DNA from: Vibrio sp. JC009 | GTDB taxonomy: Bacteria > Pseudomonadota > Gammaproteobacteria > Enterobacterales > Vibrionaceae | Reading direction: 5' to 3' | Length of the DNA: 64,000 nucleotides | Assembly: GCF_029016485.1 (NCBI RefSeq) | Contig: NZ_CP092106.1 | Coordinates: 1,612,001 to 1,676,000, forward strand | Part shown: positions 8,774 through 18,138 of the stretch, one piece after another | Layout of the letters: each line of letters opens with the position of its first letter | Numbering within the stretch: the stretch's first letter is position 1 | The notes under the pieces: generated by a model | What the model saw: the letters and a program-made list of their open reading frames with translations, nothing else | What the model was told of the DNA's origin: nothing | Databases searched by the model: none | Made by a program: the position numbers and the translations under genes

Positions 8774-9559
8774 ATGGATGATCCTTCCCTTCTCCGGTTA
8801 CTCTGTTTTTTTCTGGGCTTTGCTCTGTGCGCCGTATGGGAATATCTACGTCCACGACGCATGCTGACACAGGACAAAAGTACCCGCTGGATAAACAACC
8901 TCGGGCTGATTGTGCTTAATAATTTTGTCCTGCTGTTTTTACCCATTGTCGCCTTTCAGGCCGCTTATGTTGCAGATGAACGTCAGCTAGGTCTTTTTAA
9001 TCAGGTTTCAGTTCCGTTTGTCGTTGAAGTTCTGATTTGTGTTCTTCTTCTGGATCTCTTTATCTATCTGCAGCACCTTATATTCCACAGAATTCCCCTG
9101 CTTTGGAAGTTGCACAGAATGCACCATTCTGATCAGGATATTGATGTCACCACTGCCGCCCGTTTTCATCCTATCGAAATCCTGCTTTCCATGCTGATAA
9201 AAATAGGATGTGTGATGGCGCTTGGTGCTTCGCCGCTTTCTGTGGTGATATTTGAAATCGTATTAAACGTCAGCGCTATGTTTAATCACAGTAATGCCAC
9301 GTTGCCTGACTGGCTGGACAGGCGACTGCGCAAAGTTATTGTGACTCCCGATATGCACAGAGTGCATCATTCAGATATTCCTAAAGAGACACATTCCAAC
9401 TTTGGTTTCTTTTTATCTGTGTGGGACCAATGGTTTAAAACCTATCGGGCTCAACCTGAGCAAGGCCAGCTCGGATGCAGAATCGGCCTGACGCAATTTC
9501 GCTCTCCGGAGGAACAAACAATCGGCAGAATGCTGACACAACCTTTCAGGGAGCAGTGA
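8774..9559 (+). CDS. Membrane fatty acid hydroxylase/sterol desaturase family protein
   Basis: This integral membrane di-iron oxygenase-like protein has 261 residues and three to four hydrophobic segments in its first half. Histidine boxes typical of the superfamily are visible: HLIFH, HRMHHSD, FNHSN and HRVHHSD. The substrate cannot be told from sequence; bacterial members act on fatty acids, carotenoids or sterol-like lipids. It is divergent from nagK, with 229 bp between the starts, and is followed by an unrelated small gene. Confidence 0.82.
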   Translation: MDDPSLLRLLCFFLGFALCAVWEYLRPRRMLTQDKSTRWINNLGLIVLNNFVLLFLPIVAFQAAYVADERQLGLFNQVSVPFVVEVLICVLLLDLFIYLQHLIFHRIPLLWKLHRMHHSDQDIDVTTAARFHPIEILLSMLIKIGCVMALGASPLSVVIFEIVLNVSAMFNHSNATLPDWLDRRLRKVIVTPDMHRVHHSDIPKETHSNFGFFLSVWDQWFKTYRAQPEQGQLGCRIGLTQFRSPEEQTIGRMLTQPFREQ

Positions 9560-9602
9560 CAAGTGGTATTCTACGGCCGACTTTTCCTATGAGATTATAA
9601 TC

Positions 9603-9956
9603 ATGACAAAACTAACGGGCGATATTCAGGCAAACCTTGAGTTATTTGTAAAAGAGACAAAAGAAAATAACCTTGTGTGGGGTCTGAGAAACGAAGAAGA
9701 AGGTTGGCTGGCATGTGATTCTGCTGAGTTCGAAGAGAGCGAAGTAATGCCGTTCTGGTCAGCAAAAGAAGATGCAGAAATCCATAACGTGGAAGAGTGG
9801 GCTGACTTTACCGTTGTAGAAATCCCATTAGATATCTTTGTAGAAGACTGGCTAATCACCCTTGGTGAAGACGGTGTTTTAGTTGGTACTAACTGGAATG
9901 CAGAGCTGGAAGGTAAAGAGGTTGAGCCTTCAGAGCTGGCGAAAATGTATCTGTAA
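9603..9956 (+). CDS. DUF2750-like protein
   Basis: This acidic 117-residue cytoplasmic protein resembles the DUF2750 family: GLRNEEEGWLACDS near residue 26, VMPFWSAKEDAEIH and a final segment with DGVLVGTNW. The pattern of a short protein reading out tryptophans around a beta-rich core is common in gammaproteobacteria. I know of no function for it. It stands alone between a membrane hydroxylase and a repeat element. Confidence 0.7.
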   Translation: MTKLTGDIQANLELFVKETKENNLVWGLRNEEEGWLACDSAEFEESEVMPFWSAKEDAEIHNVEEWADFTVVEIPLDIFVEDWLITLGEDGVLVGTNWNAELEGKEVEPSELAKMYL

Positions 9957-10015
9957 TTATTCAGGATACATAAGATAACCAACGGGCTTAATGTGTCTGA
10001 CACAGCTCAATGTGT

Positions 10016-10091
10016 GTCATCCCCGCGAAGGCGGGGATCTACTATCAGAGTGTTGTAGTTACAAGTAGATTCCTGCCTTCGCAGGAATGAC
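10016..10091. repeat. Paired inverted REP-type repeat
   Basis: Two 25-bp units face each other: GTCATCCCCGCGAAGGCGGG... at 10016-10040 and the inverse of GTCATTCCTGCGAAGGCAGG... at 10067-10091. Each has its own dyad around cgaagg. This is a widely scattered intergenic repeat type in gammaproteobacteria. It sits between two convergent genes and may act as a transcript end. Confidence 0.65.
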
Positions 10092-10115
10092 CAATTTACG
10101 TTTTGTGTCTGGTAT

Positions 10116-10802
10116 TTAAGCTTGCTTAGCTACCAGCGACTGCATCACCTGCTCTTTATTATTCAGATAGTCATCCAGACCCGCTTTACGCAGAACACAC
10201 GACGGACATTCACCGCACCCATCACCAATCTTCCCGTTGTAACAAGTTAATGTGTTGTTTCTGACCATATCCAGAGCGCCAAGCTGATCCGCCAGCGCCC
10301 AGGTCTCTGCTTTATTCAGCCACATCAGAGGCGTAATAATTTCAAGCTCTCTGTCCATACCCTGTACCAGTGCGCTGTTCATCGCCTTGATAAAATCATT
10401 GCGGCAATCCGGATAGCCGGAGAAGTCAGTTTCACAAACACCTGTGATAACAGCCGAAGCACCAATCTGATAGGCGTAGATACCGGCAAGCGTTAAAAAC
10501 AGGATATTCCGGCCGGGAACAAAGGAGTTTGGCAGACCGTTATCCTGTAATTCATGGGATACTTCAATATCATCGCGCGTCAGGGAGCTGATAGCCAGCT
10601 CATTGAGCAGACCAACATCCATCACTTTATGGTTTTTGATGCCCAGCGACTGAGTTACCTGCTGAGCCACTTCAATTTCCAGCTTATGTCTCTGGCCATA
10701 GTCGAACGTGATGGCATGAACTTCGTCAAACTCTTTCATTGCCTGAACCAGACAAGTTGTAGAATCCTGACCGCCACTAAATACAACGACTGCTTTGCGC
10801 AT
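10116..10802 (-). CDS. queC: 7-cyano-7-deazaguanine synthase QueC
   Basis: QueC converts carboxy-deazaguanine to preQ0 with ATP and ammonia on the way to queuosine in tRNA. The 228-residue product begins with the PP-loop [12 protein letters not shown], contains [23 protein letters not shown], and ends in the zinc-binding cysteine cluster [17 protein letters not shown], all hallmarks of QueC. It is divergent from the HAD phosphatase gene. I see no preQ1 riboswitch in the 173-bp gap. Confidence 0.94.
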   Translation of the reverse strand: MRKAVVVFSGGQDSTTCLVQAMKEFDEVHAITFDYGQRHKLEIEVAQQVTQSLGIKNHKVMDVGLLNELAISSLTRDDIEVSHELQDNGLPNSFVPGRNILFLTLAGIYAYQIGASAVITGVCETDFSGYPDCRNDFIKAMNSALVQGMDRELEIITPLMWLNKAETWALADQLGALDMVRNNTLTCYNGKIGDGCGECPSCVLRKAGLDDYLNNKEQVMQSLVAKQA

Positions 10803-10975
10803 TTTTTAATCCCGTGATTTCAAATTTGACCAGACAGTAAAACAGAGTAAAGCATTGGTCAACTGATTAAGTCTTAGCTACCGCATTTAGCGCGACATCA
10901 AATTTTCACTGTTAATTCCCCTCTCTTTTGAATATCCTTCCGCGGTATTCTTTTAAATTATTTATTGGGTGAGTC

Positions 10976-11785
10976 ATGTATAAGCTAGTTGCGCTAGATA
11001 TGGACGGGACACTACTAAGTAGTGATAAGACAATTTCAGAAAGAAATAAGCAGGCAATCGCAGATGCAAAGCGTAACGGAGCTACCGTTGTTCTTGCTTC
11101 CGGCCGTCCGCTGGAAGGCATGACATCTCAGCTAAAAGAGCTTGATCTTACCTCTGATAACGACTTTGTGATCTGTTACAACGGCTCTCTGGTTAAGAAA
11201 GTTTCAACTGGCGAAACCGTAAGGCAGAACATTCTTAGCGGCAAAGATGCGAAAGCTCTGGCTAAAATCGCCAGCGAGCAGAATGTTTATATTCATGCAT
11301 TCAGTCCGGAGCGCGGCCTGATCACCCCTGAAAACAATCCGTACACTGAGCATGAAGCCGTGATTAACGGTGTTGATATTGTAGAGTTTGACTTTGCGGG
11401 CCTGACTGACGATGAAGATATCATCAAGGTTATGCTGGTGGCCGATAAAGATAATCTGGACAAGGCAACAACTAACCTTCCGCAGACACTGAAATCGGAT
11501 TATACCGTTGTCAGAAGCGCTGATATCTTCCTTGAGTTTCTGAACCCGGACAGCAACAAAGGCGTTGGTGTTCAATCCGTGGCCGAGCTTTTAAATATCA
11601 CTAAAGATCAGATCATTTGTATGGGCGATGCAGAGAACGATCACCATATGATTAAATACGCAGGCCTTGGTGTGGCAATGGCAAATGCAACCGAAGCTAC
11701 CAAAGCCCTGGCGGATCATATTACCGACAGCAACGATGATTCAGGTGTTGCTGCTGTTATTGAAGAGTTTGTTCTAAAGTCCTGA
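10976..11785 (+). CDS. yidA: Cof-type HAD phosphatase (YidA-like sugar phosphatase)
   Basis: This cytoplasmic HAD-superfamily phosphatase has 269 residues. HAD motif I is DMDGTLLSSD at residues 8-17, motif II is LASGRP, and the C-terminal motif is ICMGDAENDHHMIKYAGLGVAM. The cap region and length match YidA, which hydrolyses sugar phosphates. Cof-type enzymes are promiscuous, so the exact substrate is inferred. A strong hairpin with a T run follows the stop. Confidence 0.85.
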   Translation: MYKLVALDMDGTLLSSDKTISERNKQAIADAKRNGATVVLASGRPLEGMTSQLKELDLTSDNDFVICYNGSLVKKVSTGETVRQNILSGKDAKALAKIASEQNVYIHAFSPERGLITPENNPYTEHEAVINGVDIVEFDFAGLTDDEDIIKVMLVADKDNLDKATTNLPQTLKSDYTVVRSADIFLEFLNPDSNKGVGVQSVAELLNITKDQIICMGDAENDHHMIKYAGLGVAMANATEATKALADHITDSNDDSGVAAVIEEFVLKS

Positions 11786-11833
11786 TTTAAAGCGACCTCC
11801 CTCGCTTCCTTCTGCGAAGGTGAGGGCCTACCC

Positions 11834-11868
11834 CTCGTTCCCACGCTGGAGCATGGGAACGAGATTTT
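11834..11868 (+). terminator. Repeat-derived hairpin terminator after yidA
   Basis: CTCGTTCCCA-cgctggagca-TGGGAACGAG followed by attttct gives a 10-bp perfect stem. The sequence resembles a dispersed repeat known from several gammaproteobacteria and doubles as a plausible terminator for yidA and for the convergent acetyltransferase gene. Confidence 0.7.
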
Positions 11869-11879
11869 CTCGCCAGGTT

Positions 11880-12359
11880 TCACTTGGTTACCGGTTTCCG
11901 CATCCAGTGAATATGGTGGTTAAACTTCACCTTATCGTAAAACTTCAGTGCGGCCTGGTTAAAATCCCACACCTCGACAAAAATCTGCTTAACACCATAA
12001 TCCTCAAGTCTGTGTTCAAGGCGGTGGAATAACTGCTCAGCTATGCCCTGTTTTCTGTACTCGGGCAATACATAAAGCTCATCGATACTGCCCATTTGTA
12101 CCGGCTTACTCACCGTAGAAATCAACTCGCAAAAGTGCCCCGTAATAAAGCCAACCACCTTTTCAGAGTCGGTCGCTACAAAAGCCATACATTCAGGTTC
12201 ATCTAAATAGGTGGTAATGCTTTTTTCCTGCTGGATCGCTTCCGGAGTTTTGAAATGTTCAGGCTGACTTTGATGATGCCAGGCATGAAGCTCATACATA
12301 AGGGCATTTAATTCATCAAGATCATCATATTGGGCATGGCGGATAGTTATCTTAGTCAC
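11880..12359 (-). CDS. GNAT family N-acetyltransferase
   Basis: This 159-residue GNAT acetyltransferase has the beta strand and acetyl-CoA loop SIDELYVLPEYRKQGIAEQLFHRLEHRL (motif A with the R/Q-x-x-G-x-A type loop) near residues 91-118. The late motif ALKFYDKVKF is also present. The acceptor substrate cannot be predicted. It diverges from the tolC-type gene across 227 bp that contain a perfect 20-bp dyad. Confidence 0.78.
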   Translation of the reverse strand: MTKITIRHAQYDDLDELNALMYELHAWHHQSQPEHFKTPEAIQQEKSITTYLDEPECMAFVATDSEKVVGFITGHFCELISTVSKPVQMGSIDELYVLPEYRKQGIAEQLFHRLEHRLEDYGVKQIFVEVWDFNQAALKFYDKVKFNHHIHWMRKPVTK

Positions 12360-12548
12360 AGCAAAAATCTTTTAAATAACAATATTGTTTTTAGAGTATA
12401 GATTGTTATTAATGAGAAAAATATGCGTTTACCTCAAAGTTTCGCTGACTCCGGACTTATAGAATTACCGGGCTTTGCTATGATGATGAATCTCACCAAA
12501 TAGCACATTTCCGGCAGAATAATTATGCCGGGTATTTTTTTACTCAAA

Positions 12549-12568
12549 ATTAGAGTTTATACTCTAAT
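12549..12568. promoter_or_regulatory. Perfect dyad, probable operator of the efflux operon
   Basis: ATTAGAGT-ttat-ACTCTAAT is a perfect 8-bp inverted repeat with a 4-bp spacer ending 18 bp before the tolC-type start. It has no T run and is AT-rich, so it looks like a repressor site rather than a terminator. No regulator gene is adjacent except the divergent acetyltransferase. Confidence 0.55.
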
Positions 12569-12586
12569 CTATTTTGTTAATTGACG

Positions 12587-14035
12587 ATGTTGCAGATGAT
12601 AAAAGGTAAAAACAGCTCAAGACTCGTAGTTTCACTGCTCGCCTGCTCGATATTCTCGGCAAGCGCCCAGCAGATGAGATTTGCTGAAGCCTGGCAGGTA
12701 CTACAAACTAAAAACAACTCCATTGCTGCGCAAAGAGCGAATGTAGAACGGTATAAACAACAGGAAGAAGCTTCAAAAGCGCTTAACTACCCTTCTGTTT
12801 CATTGGGTGCAAATTACACAATATTAGATCAGGACGTTAAATTAACCGGTGAAGATTTAATAGACAGCCTTGATTCCAATACAGTATCAACTCTGTCTAC
12901 ACTTTTACCTGCTTTATCCGGGGGCGCATTAACTCTGTCTGGGTTAGCGGAAAGTTATTCAACCATTACCGAAAGAGAAATCCTCCATTCATCCATTACC
13001 GCTGTCTGGCCCATCTACACAGGCGGAAGAATTACTGCTGCCCAAAAAGTAGCTGAAAGCCAGACGGATGAAGCTGAGGCCAATCTGGCTATTGAAGCGA
13101 AAAAACGCTATCAGGATCTTGCCCGCTATTACTTCAGTGTTGTGCTTGCCAGAGAGGTTGTTGAAACCAGAAAAACCGTTGAAGCCGGACTGACAAAACA
13201 CCGCAACAATGCCATCAAACTTCAAGAGCAAGGTCAGATTGCTAAAGTTGAGCGGCTTCAGGCTGAAGCGTCACTGGATCACGCAGTTGTTGACAGGAAG
13301 TCCTCAGAAAAAGATTTGGAAATTGCGATTTCGGCTCTGACCGAAATTCTTAATCAGGACAGCCCTGTTGTTCCTGAAACCACGCTGTTTATCAATGACT
13401 CACTGCCACCATTAGCGGCTTTTACCGAGCAGACCCTGAATACTTACCCAGGGCTGGATGTGCTAAGAGCGAAAGAGAAACAGGCAAACCAGTTAATTAA
13501 GGCAGAGAAAGGCACCTATCATCCGGAAGTTTATCTATACGGTAACTACACGGTTTACGAGGAAGAGAGCCTTGCCAGTTCGCTGACGCCTGACTGGCTA
13601 GTGGGTGTTGGCGTCAGCATTCCGCTGATTGATAACTCTGGCCGGAGTGAAAACGTTAAATCTGCCAAATCTGCACTGCTTCAGGTTAACCACTTAAAGG
13701 CCCAGGCAGAGCAGGATCTTACTGTACTGGTAAAGAAAACCTATTACGAAGCAGAAAAGGCTATGGAAGAAGCTCAGGGGCTTGAATCCAGCCTTAAGCT
13801 TGCAAAAGAGAACCTTAATCTAAGAAACAAGGCCTTTAAACAGGGCTTGTCTACGTCGGTGGATGTGGTTGATGCTGAGCTTTACCTGGCCAGCATCCGC
13901 ACCCAACAACTGGCGGCCAAATATAACTATCTGATTTCGCTAAATACTTTGCTTGCACTGGCGAATGAAATACAAACCTTTAATCAATATGAGCTCTCTG
14001 CCGATCAGAACAAGACCAATGAGGAAACACTATGA
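12587..14035 (+). CDS. TolC-family outer membrane efflux protein
   Basis: This is the outer-membrane channel of a tripartite exporter, 482 residues. A signal peptide (RLVVSLLACSIFSASA) could be cut as a standard peptide after ASA or as a lipoprotein at LLAC. Two long alpha-helical repeats rich in A, E, K and Q follow, with the duplicated TolC pattern (ALNYPSVSLGANY in the first half and AEKGTYHPEVYLYGNYTVY in the second). The start is ATG 12587 or ATG 12596; neither has a good ribosome site. It overlaps the HlyD gene by 4 bp and heads a four-gene operon. Confidence 0.87.
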   Translation: MLQMIKGKNSSRLVVSLLACSIFSASAQQMRFAEAWQVLQTKNNSIAAQRANVERYKQQEEASKALNYPSVSLGANYTILDQDVKLTGEDLIDSLDSNTVSTLSTLLPALSGGALTLSGLAESYSTITEREILHSSITAVWPIYTGGRITAAQKVAESQTDEAEANLAIEAKKRYQDLARYYFSVVLAREVVETRKTVEAGLTKHRNNAIKLQEQGQIAKVERLQAEASLDHAVVDRKSSEKDLEIAISALTEILNQDSPVVPETTLFINDSLPPLAAFTEQTLNTYPGLDVLRAKEKQANQLIKAEKGTYHPEVYLYGNYTVYEEESLASSLTPDWLVGVGVSIPLIDNSGRSENVKSAKSALLQVNHLKAQAEQDLTVLVKKTYYEAEKAMEEAQGLESSLKLAKENLNLRNKAFKQGLSTSVDVVDAELYLASIRTQQLAAKYNYLISLNTLLALANEIQTFNQYELSADQNKTNEETL

Positions 14036-15006
14036 GCGCTGTAAAAACTTCTTTATTTGCCATTGCCGGGATTGGGATCATCAGTTGGGTCGGATACAGC
14101 TACGTTGAAGCCTATCAGCCACAACCTGTAAGACTTCAGGGTCAGATTGAAGCTCAGCAGTACAGTATTTCCTCTAAAGTCGCTGGTCGTATTGATCAGG
14201 TGCTGGTTAAAAAAGGGGACGCCATTTCCAAGGGTGATCTTGTCTTCACCATTTATAGCCCGGAACTGGAAGCCAAGCTTGACCAGGCTATCGCAGGTAA
14301 GGAAGCGGCTTCTGCACTGGCAGAAGAAGCAGAAAACGGCGCAAGGCCGCAGCAGATCCGCGCAGCAAAAGACCAGTGGCAAACCGCGCATGCGGCAACA
14401 CAACTGGCAGAAAAAACCTATAAAAGGGTTAATGCGCTGTTTAAAGACGGTGTGGTTGCAGAGCAAAGACGCGATGAAGCACTGACCCAGTGGCAGGCCG
14501 CTAAGCATACCGAAAGTGCCGCTTATCAGATGTATGAAATGGCAAAAGAAGGTGCCCGTTCAGAAAAAGTTAAAGCAGCTGAACAAAGAGTGAAAGCAGC
14601 AGCCGGTACGGTTGCTGAAGTGGAAGCCATTGCTGAAGATTCCCGAATCACAAGCTGGTTTGACGGTGAAGTTTCACAGGTTCTGCTGAACGGCGGTGAG
14701 TTAGCACCACAGGGCTTCCCTGTTGTAACCGTTGTCGACCTTGATGATTCATGGGCTGTATTTAATGTGAGAGAAGATCACCTGAAACACTTCCAGAAAG
14801 GTCAGGAGTTCCAGGCATTCGTACCGGCACTGGATAAGGATATTACCTTTAAAGTCAGTCATATCTCGGTAATGGGTAACTTTGCCACATGGCGTTCTAC
14901 CGACGCGACACAAGGTTTTGATTTAAGAACCTTTGAAGTGGAAGCCAGACCGGTAAACAATAACGATGTCCTGCGTGTGGGCATGAGCGTATCTTTAGAG
15001 CTGTAA
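14032..15006 (+). CDS. HlyD/MFP-family periplasmic adaptor protein
   Basis: This 324-residue adaptor has one N-terminal membrane anchor (SLFAIAGIGIISWVGYSYV). The first lipoyl half-motif is GQIEAQQYSISSKVAGRIDQVLVKKGDAISKGDLVF, a long helical hairpin rich in A, E, K and Q spans about residues 85-205, and the second lipoyl half contains SWFDGEVSQVLLNGGELAPQG. It bridges an inner-membrane transporter to the TolC partner. It starts at the ATGA overlap with the upstream gene and ends 3 bp before the first permease. Confidence 0.9.
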   Translation: MSAVKTSLFAIAGIGIISWVGYSYVEAYQPQPVRLQGQIEAQQYSISSKVAGRIDQVLVKKGDAISKGDLVFTIYSPELEAKLDQAIAGKEAASALAEEAENGARPQQIRAAKDQWQTAHAATQLAEKTYKRVNALFKDGVVAEQRRDEALTQWQAAKHTESAAYQMYEMAKEGARSEKVKAAEQRVKAAAGTVAEVEAIAEDSRITSWFDGEVSQVLLNGGELAPQGFPVVTVVDLDDSWAVFNVREDHLKHFQKGQEFQAFVPALDKDITFKVSHISVMGNFATWRSTDATQGFDLRTFEVEARPVNNNDVLRVGMSVSLEL

Positions 15007-15009
15007 GCC

Positions 15010-16149
15010 ATGAGTAACACTAAGTTATCTCAACTGCATGTGCTCAGACATGACAAATGGCTGATCGCTTGTCTGACAGTGATCCCTTTGCTGTTAACTC
15101 TGATGATATGGTGGATTTTTTCCCAGAGCATCGTCAGGGATCTGCCCTTTGGTGTCGTCGCTGAATCAGACAGCCGCCTGTCACGTATGCTGGTCAGAGA
15201 GCTGGATGCGACCTCAACGCTGTCGGTTGATTATTCTTTTCAGAGCAAAGAGCAGGCAAAAGAAGCGTTACGTCGTAACGAGATTTACGGATATGCCGTG
15301 ATACCCTACCGGTTTGAAAAAGACATCTATCTGGGCAAACAGCCGGATATTTCTGTCTTTTATAACAGCCAGTATATTCTTGTTGGCCGCCTGATAAGCT
15401 CGGCGGTCTCTTCTACCATTGGCACCTTTAATGCTCAGGTTGGAGCAGTCAGCAATCTCTCTTCCGGAAACCGGACCATGCAGAGTGCCCTTGCCCGCTC
15501 GGTGACCATCCGGAATCAGATTACGCCGCTGTTTAACCGTAATACCAACTACAGCCAGTTTCTGGTTGGTGCTATTATTCCGGCCATCTGGCAGATTATG
15601 ATGGTGGTATCCGCCGTATTAATCCTTGCTGCCAACCACAGAGTGTATGGATTAAAAGGTATGCTCAGTGCCGGTACGGTGAGATCAATGCTAAGCATTG
15701 GCTCATTTTACCTGCCGCTGTTTATGCTTCAGGGCGCGGGCTTTCTGTTTCTGTTTTATCATGTGCTGGGCTGGCCGATGCACGGTAGTTATCAGGCACT
15801 GCTCTTTGCTCAACTGGTCACCGTTTTTGCCTGTCTGGTCATGGGCGCGTTTTTCTACCTGCTAACACTTGATGCCGCCAGAGCGATGAGCTTTGCCGGT
15901 GCGTTTACCGCGCCAAGTTTTGCTTTTATGGGTGTGACCTTCCCGGTTTCTGATATGGGAGCACTGGCGCAGTGGTGGCGCAGCCTTCTGCCTGTCAGCC
16001 ACTATATCGAAGCTCAGATTGCGCAATCTAGTTACGGGGTAACTAACTGGTCAACAATAGAGTCGCTGTCACCGGTACTTTATTACTTTATCCCTTTCCT
16101 GCTTCTGCCTGTTCTGGCTAAGAAGCACCTGGCAAAGCAGGAGGCCTGA
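15010..16149 (+). CDS. ABC-2 type permease, first of two
   Basis: This 379-residue inner-membrane protein has one N-terminal transmembrane segment (WLIACLTVIPLLLTLMIWW), a periplasmic domain of about 150 residues with FGVVAESDSRLSRMLVREL and AVIPYRFEKDIYLGKQPDISVFYN, and then about five C-terminal segments. This is the layout of ABC-2 exporters of the YhhJ/YbhR type. The following permease is a homologue with the same layout. No ATP-binding subunit is encoded beside them. Confidence 0.85.
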   Translation: MSNTKLSQLHVLRHDKWLIACLTVIPLLLTLMIWWIFSQSIVRDLPFGVVAESDSRLSRMLVRELDATSTLSVDYSFQSKEQAKEALRRNEIYGYAVIPYRFEKDIYLGKQPDISVFYNSQYILVGRLISSAVSSTIGTFNAQVGAVSNLSSGNRTMQSALARSVTIRNQITPLFNRNTNYSQFLVGAIIPAIWQIMMVVSAVLILAANHRVYGLKGMLSAGTVRSMLSIGSFYLPLFMLQGAGFLFLFYHVLGWPMHGSYQALLFAQLVTVFACLVMGAFFYLLTLDAARAMSFAGAFTAPSFAFMGVTFPVSDMGALAQWWRSLLPVSHYIEAQIAQSSYGVTNWSTIESLSPVLYYFIPFLLLPVLAKKHLAKQEA

Positions 16150-16150
16150 T

Positions 16151-17296
16151 ATGTCGTTAGTTAAACTAGTCGCAAACGAACTGAAATCCATTTTTAGCAA
16201 CCCGGTTATTCTTCTGACTATTTTTGCCGGCGTGATTTTTTACTCACTGCTCTACCCGCTTCCCTATTCTCATCAGACGCCAAGGGAGCAGGAAGTGACC
16301 GTGGTTAATTTGGATAACAGCCAGGTAAGCAGGCAACTGGAGCGCATGGTAGATGCGACACCTCAGGTAAAAATCGTTAACCGCAGTTACTCAATCGAAG
16401 AAGCCAAAGATCGCTTTTTAAACGGAGAAGTAAAAGGAATCTTCGTCATCCCGCGCCACTTTTATAAAGATCTGTTACTTGGCCGGGCCCCGACTGTCTC
16501 CTATGCCGGTGACGCCTCTTTCTTTTTGGTGTACGGCACCATTGTTGAAGGGCTGGCAACCGCAACCGGCACGCTTTCAGCTCAGGCGCGGGTTAGCCGT
16601 TTAGTGATGGAGGGAGAGCCAATCTCAGCCGCATCCAAACACTACAATCCGGTTTCCAGCAATCTTAAGCCGACCTTTAACCCAACCGTCGGTTATGTTG
16701 ATTATGTCGTGCCGGCCGTGTTTGTTCTTATCCTGCAACAAACCTTAATTATGGGCGTGGGACTGCTTGGAGGAACTCAGAAATATGGCCTCGGATACTG
16801 GCGAAACATCTCCTCGCTGAAACTGGTACTGGTGAGAAGTCTTATTTTTGTTGCCATCTATTACGTAATGTCTATGTATTACATGGGAATGAGCTTCGAC
16901 TTTTATAACATCTCCCGCTTAGCTAAACCTCAGGATGTGTTACTACTTCTTGCGCCATTTTTGCTTACCAGTTCGCTTATCGGCGTTACCCTTGGCGCAA
17001 TACTGCCAAGAAGAGAGCTGGTTACTGTCGTTGTTCTGGTAAGTTCCATGCCGCTGATTTTCTCTGCCGGATTTATTTGGCCGGTAGAAAGTCTGCCAGT
17101 GGCGATGGTTTATCTTTCTAACCTGTTTCCGTGTACGCCCGCCATTCAAAGCTTCCTGATGGTGAATCAGATGGGAGCAGAAATGAGCGAAATTACCCCT
17201 CAGATAAAACTCATGCTTGGTCAACTGGTTGTCTGGGGAGGTATTGCCCTGCTTTGCTACAGCCGCACCCAAAACCAGATTGAGCCAGTTGAATAG
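16151..17296 (+). CDS. ABC-2 type permease, second of two
   Basis: This 381-residue paralogue of the preceding gene has the same layout: an N-terminal membrane segment, a periplasmic domain with VTVVNLDNSQVSRQLERMV and IFVIPRHFYKDLLLGRAP, and five C-terminal hydrophobic segments. It starts one base after the previous stop, so the two are translated together and probably form a heterodimer with the HlyD and TolC partners. A clear terminator follows 30 bp after the stop, which closes the operon without an ATPase. Confidence 0.85.
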   Translation: MSLVKLVANELKSIFSNPVILLTIFAGVIFYSLLYPLPYSHQTPREQEVTVVNLDNSQVSRQLERMVDATPQVKIVNRSYSIEEAKDRFLNGEVKGIFVIPRHFYKDLLLGRAPTVSYAGDASFFLVYGTIVEGLATATGTLSAQARVSRLVMEGEPISAASKHYNPVSSNLKPTFNPTVGYVDYVVPAVFVLILQQTLIMGVGLLGGTQKYGLGYWRNISSLKLVLVRSLIFVAIYYVMSMYYMGMSFDFYNISRLAKPQDVLLLLAPFLLTSSLIGVTLGAILPRRELVTVVVLVSSMPLIFSAGFIWPVESLPVAMVYLSNLFPCTPAIQSFLMVNQMGAEMSEITPQIKLMLGQLVVWGGIALLCYSRTQNQIEPVE

Positions 17297-17326
17297 CGTC
17301 GTAGCAATTTATTTTTTTAGACATAG

Positions 17327-17355
17327 AAAAAGGCACATACAAGGATGTGCCTTTT
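17327..17355 (+). terminator. Rho-independent terminator of the efflux operon
   Basis: AAAAGGCACAT-acaagg-ATGTGCCTTTT has an 11-bp stem with A and T arms and works in both directions, serving the efflux operon and the convergent coiled-coil gene. Confidence 0.85.
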
Positions 17356-17376
17356 GAAGCAATAGTTTTTACATTG

Positions 17377-18117
17377 TCACAAACCTACCGAATCCGCAAT
17401 TTGCTGAATCTCTCTGAGATCCATTTTATGCACTTCAATCATCTGATCGATTTGGGAAAGGCGGGAATTAGTCTCATCCTGCTTATCACAAGCGTCTGCT
17501 GAAGCGTCCCAAGATTTTCCGTCCAGATAGATATCACACTCTTTTTTAAAGCGCTCCAGTTTAGGTGCCAGCTTTTCCCTCTCTTCTCTGAGCTTTTGCA
17601 GCTCCTGTTTTACCTTATACTCTTTCTGGAACAGCTCCCGGGAGCGTTCGATAACCAGAGTCTGCATATCATTTTGTTTAGCTAACCTTGCCTCATCACC
17701 TTCTTTTTCCTTTAGCAAAGCTTTGAGCTCACTGACCTGGCTATCAAGGTCTAAGTTCACCTTTTCCAGTATTTCTACCATGGATCTGGATTTGGCTAAT
17801 TCTTCTTCATGGGTTGCTTTGAGGTCGAGAATTTCCTGCTGCAGGCGTTCTTCAACTTCTTTATCAATCTCAGCTTCTTTCTCTTCTACTTTGACAATAA
17901 CCTGAGTCTTATCCTTTTCCATCTGCAAGATATGCGCTTCCAGATGCCCATAAGCCGTTTCCCACTTTGCTTTAGTCAACACTGAACCGGCCAGCCCGCC
18001 AATGGCTAAGCCCAGTATGGCCGAAAGCCCGATGTATAAAAGTGTGTGCTTATCGCGCTCTTCAATAACGACAACATCATCATCATCACTATTCAGAGAC
18101 TTATTCTCTTTACTCAC
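17377..18117 (-). CDS. Membrane-anchored coiled-coil protein
   Basis: I do not recognise a named family. The 246-residue product has an acidic N terminus (DDDDVVVIEERDKH), one transmembrane segment (LLYIGLSAILGLAIGGLAGSVL, about residues 25-46), and then a long charged heptad region to about residue 190. The C-terminal tail has two cysteines (ECDIYLDGKSWDASADACDK) that could form a disulfide. Orientation is not certain. It is preceded by a 52-residue membrane protein gene only 21 bp upstream, so the two probably form one operon. Confidence 0.75.
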   Translation of the reverse strand: MSKENKSLNSDDDDVVVIEERDKHTLLYIGLSAILGLAIGGLAGSVLTKAKWETAYGHLEAHILQMEKDKTQVIVKVEEKEAEIDKEVEERLQQEILDLKATHEEELAKSRSMVEILEKVNLDLDSQVSELKALLKEKEGDEARLAKQNDMQTLVIERSRELFQKEYKVKQELQKLREEREKLAPKLERFKKECDIYLDGKSWDASADACDKQDETNSRLSQIDQMIEVHKMDLREIQQIADSVGL

Positions 18118-18138
18118 GTATCACTCCAGGTAACTGCT

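Noticed and set aside
14053..14508. 151-codon minus-strand ORF opposite the HlyD gene
   Set aside because: An antisense shadow of a clear adaptor gene; no independent support.
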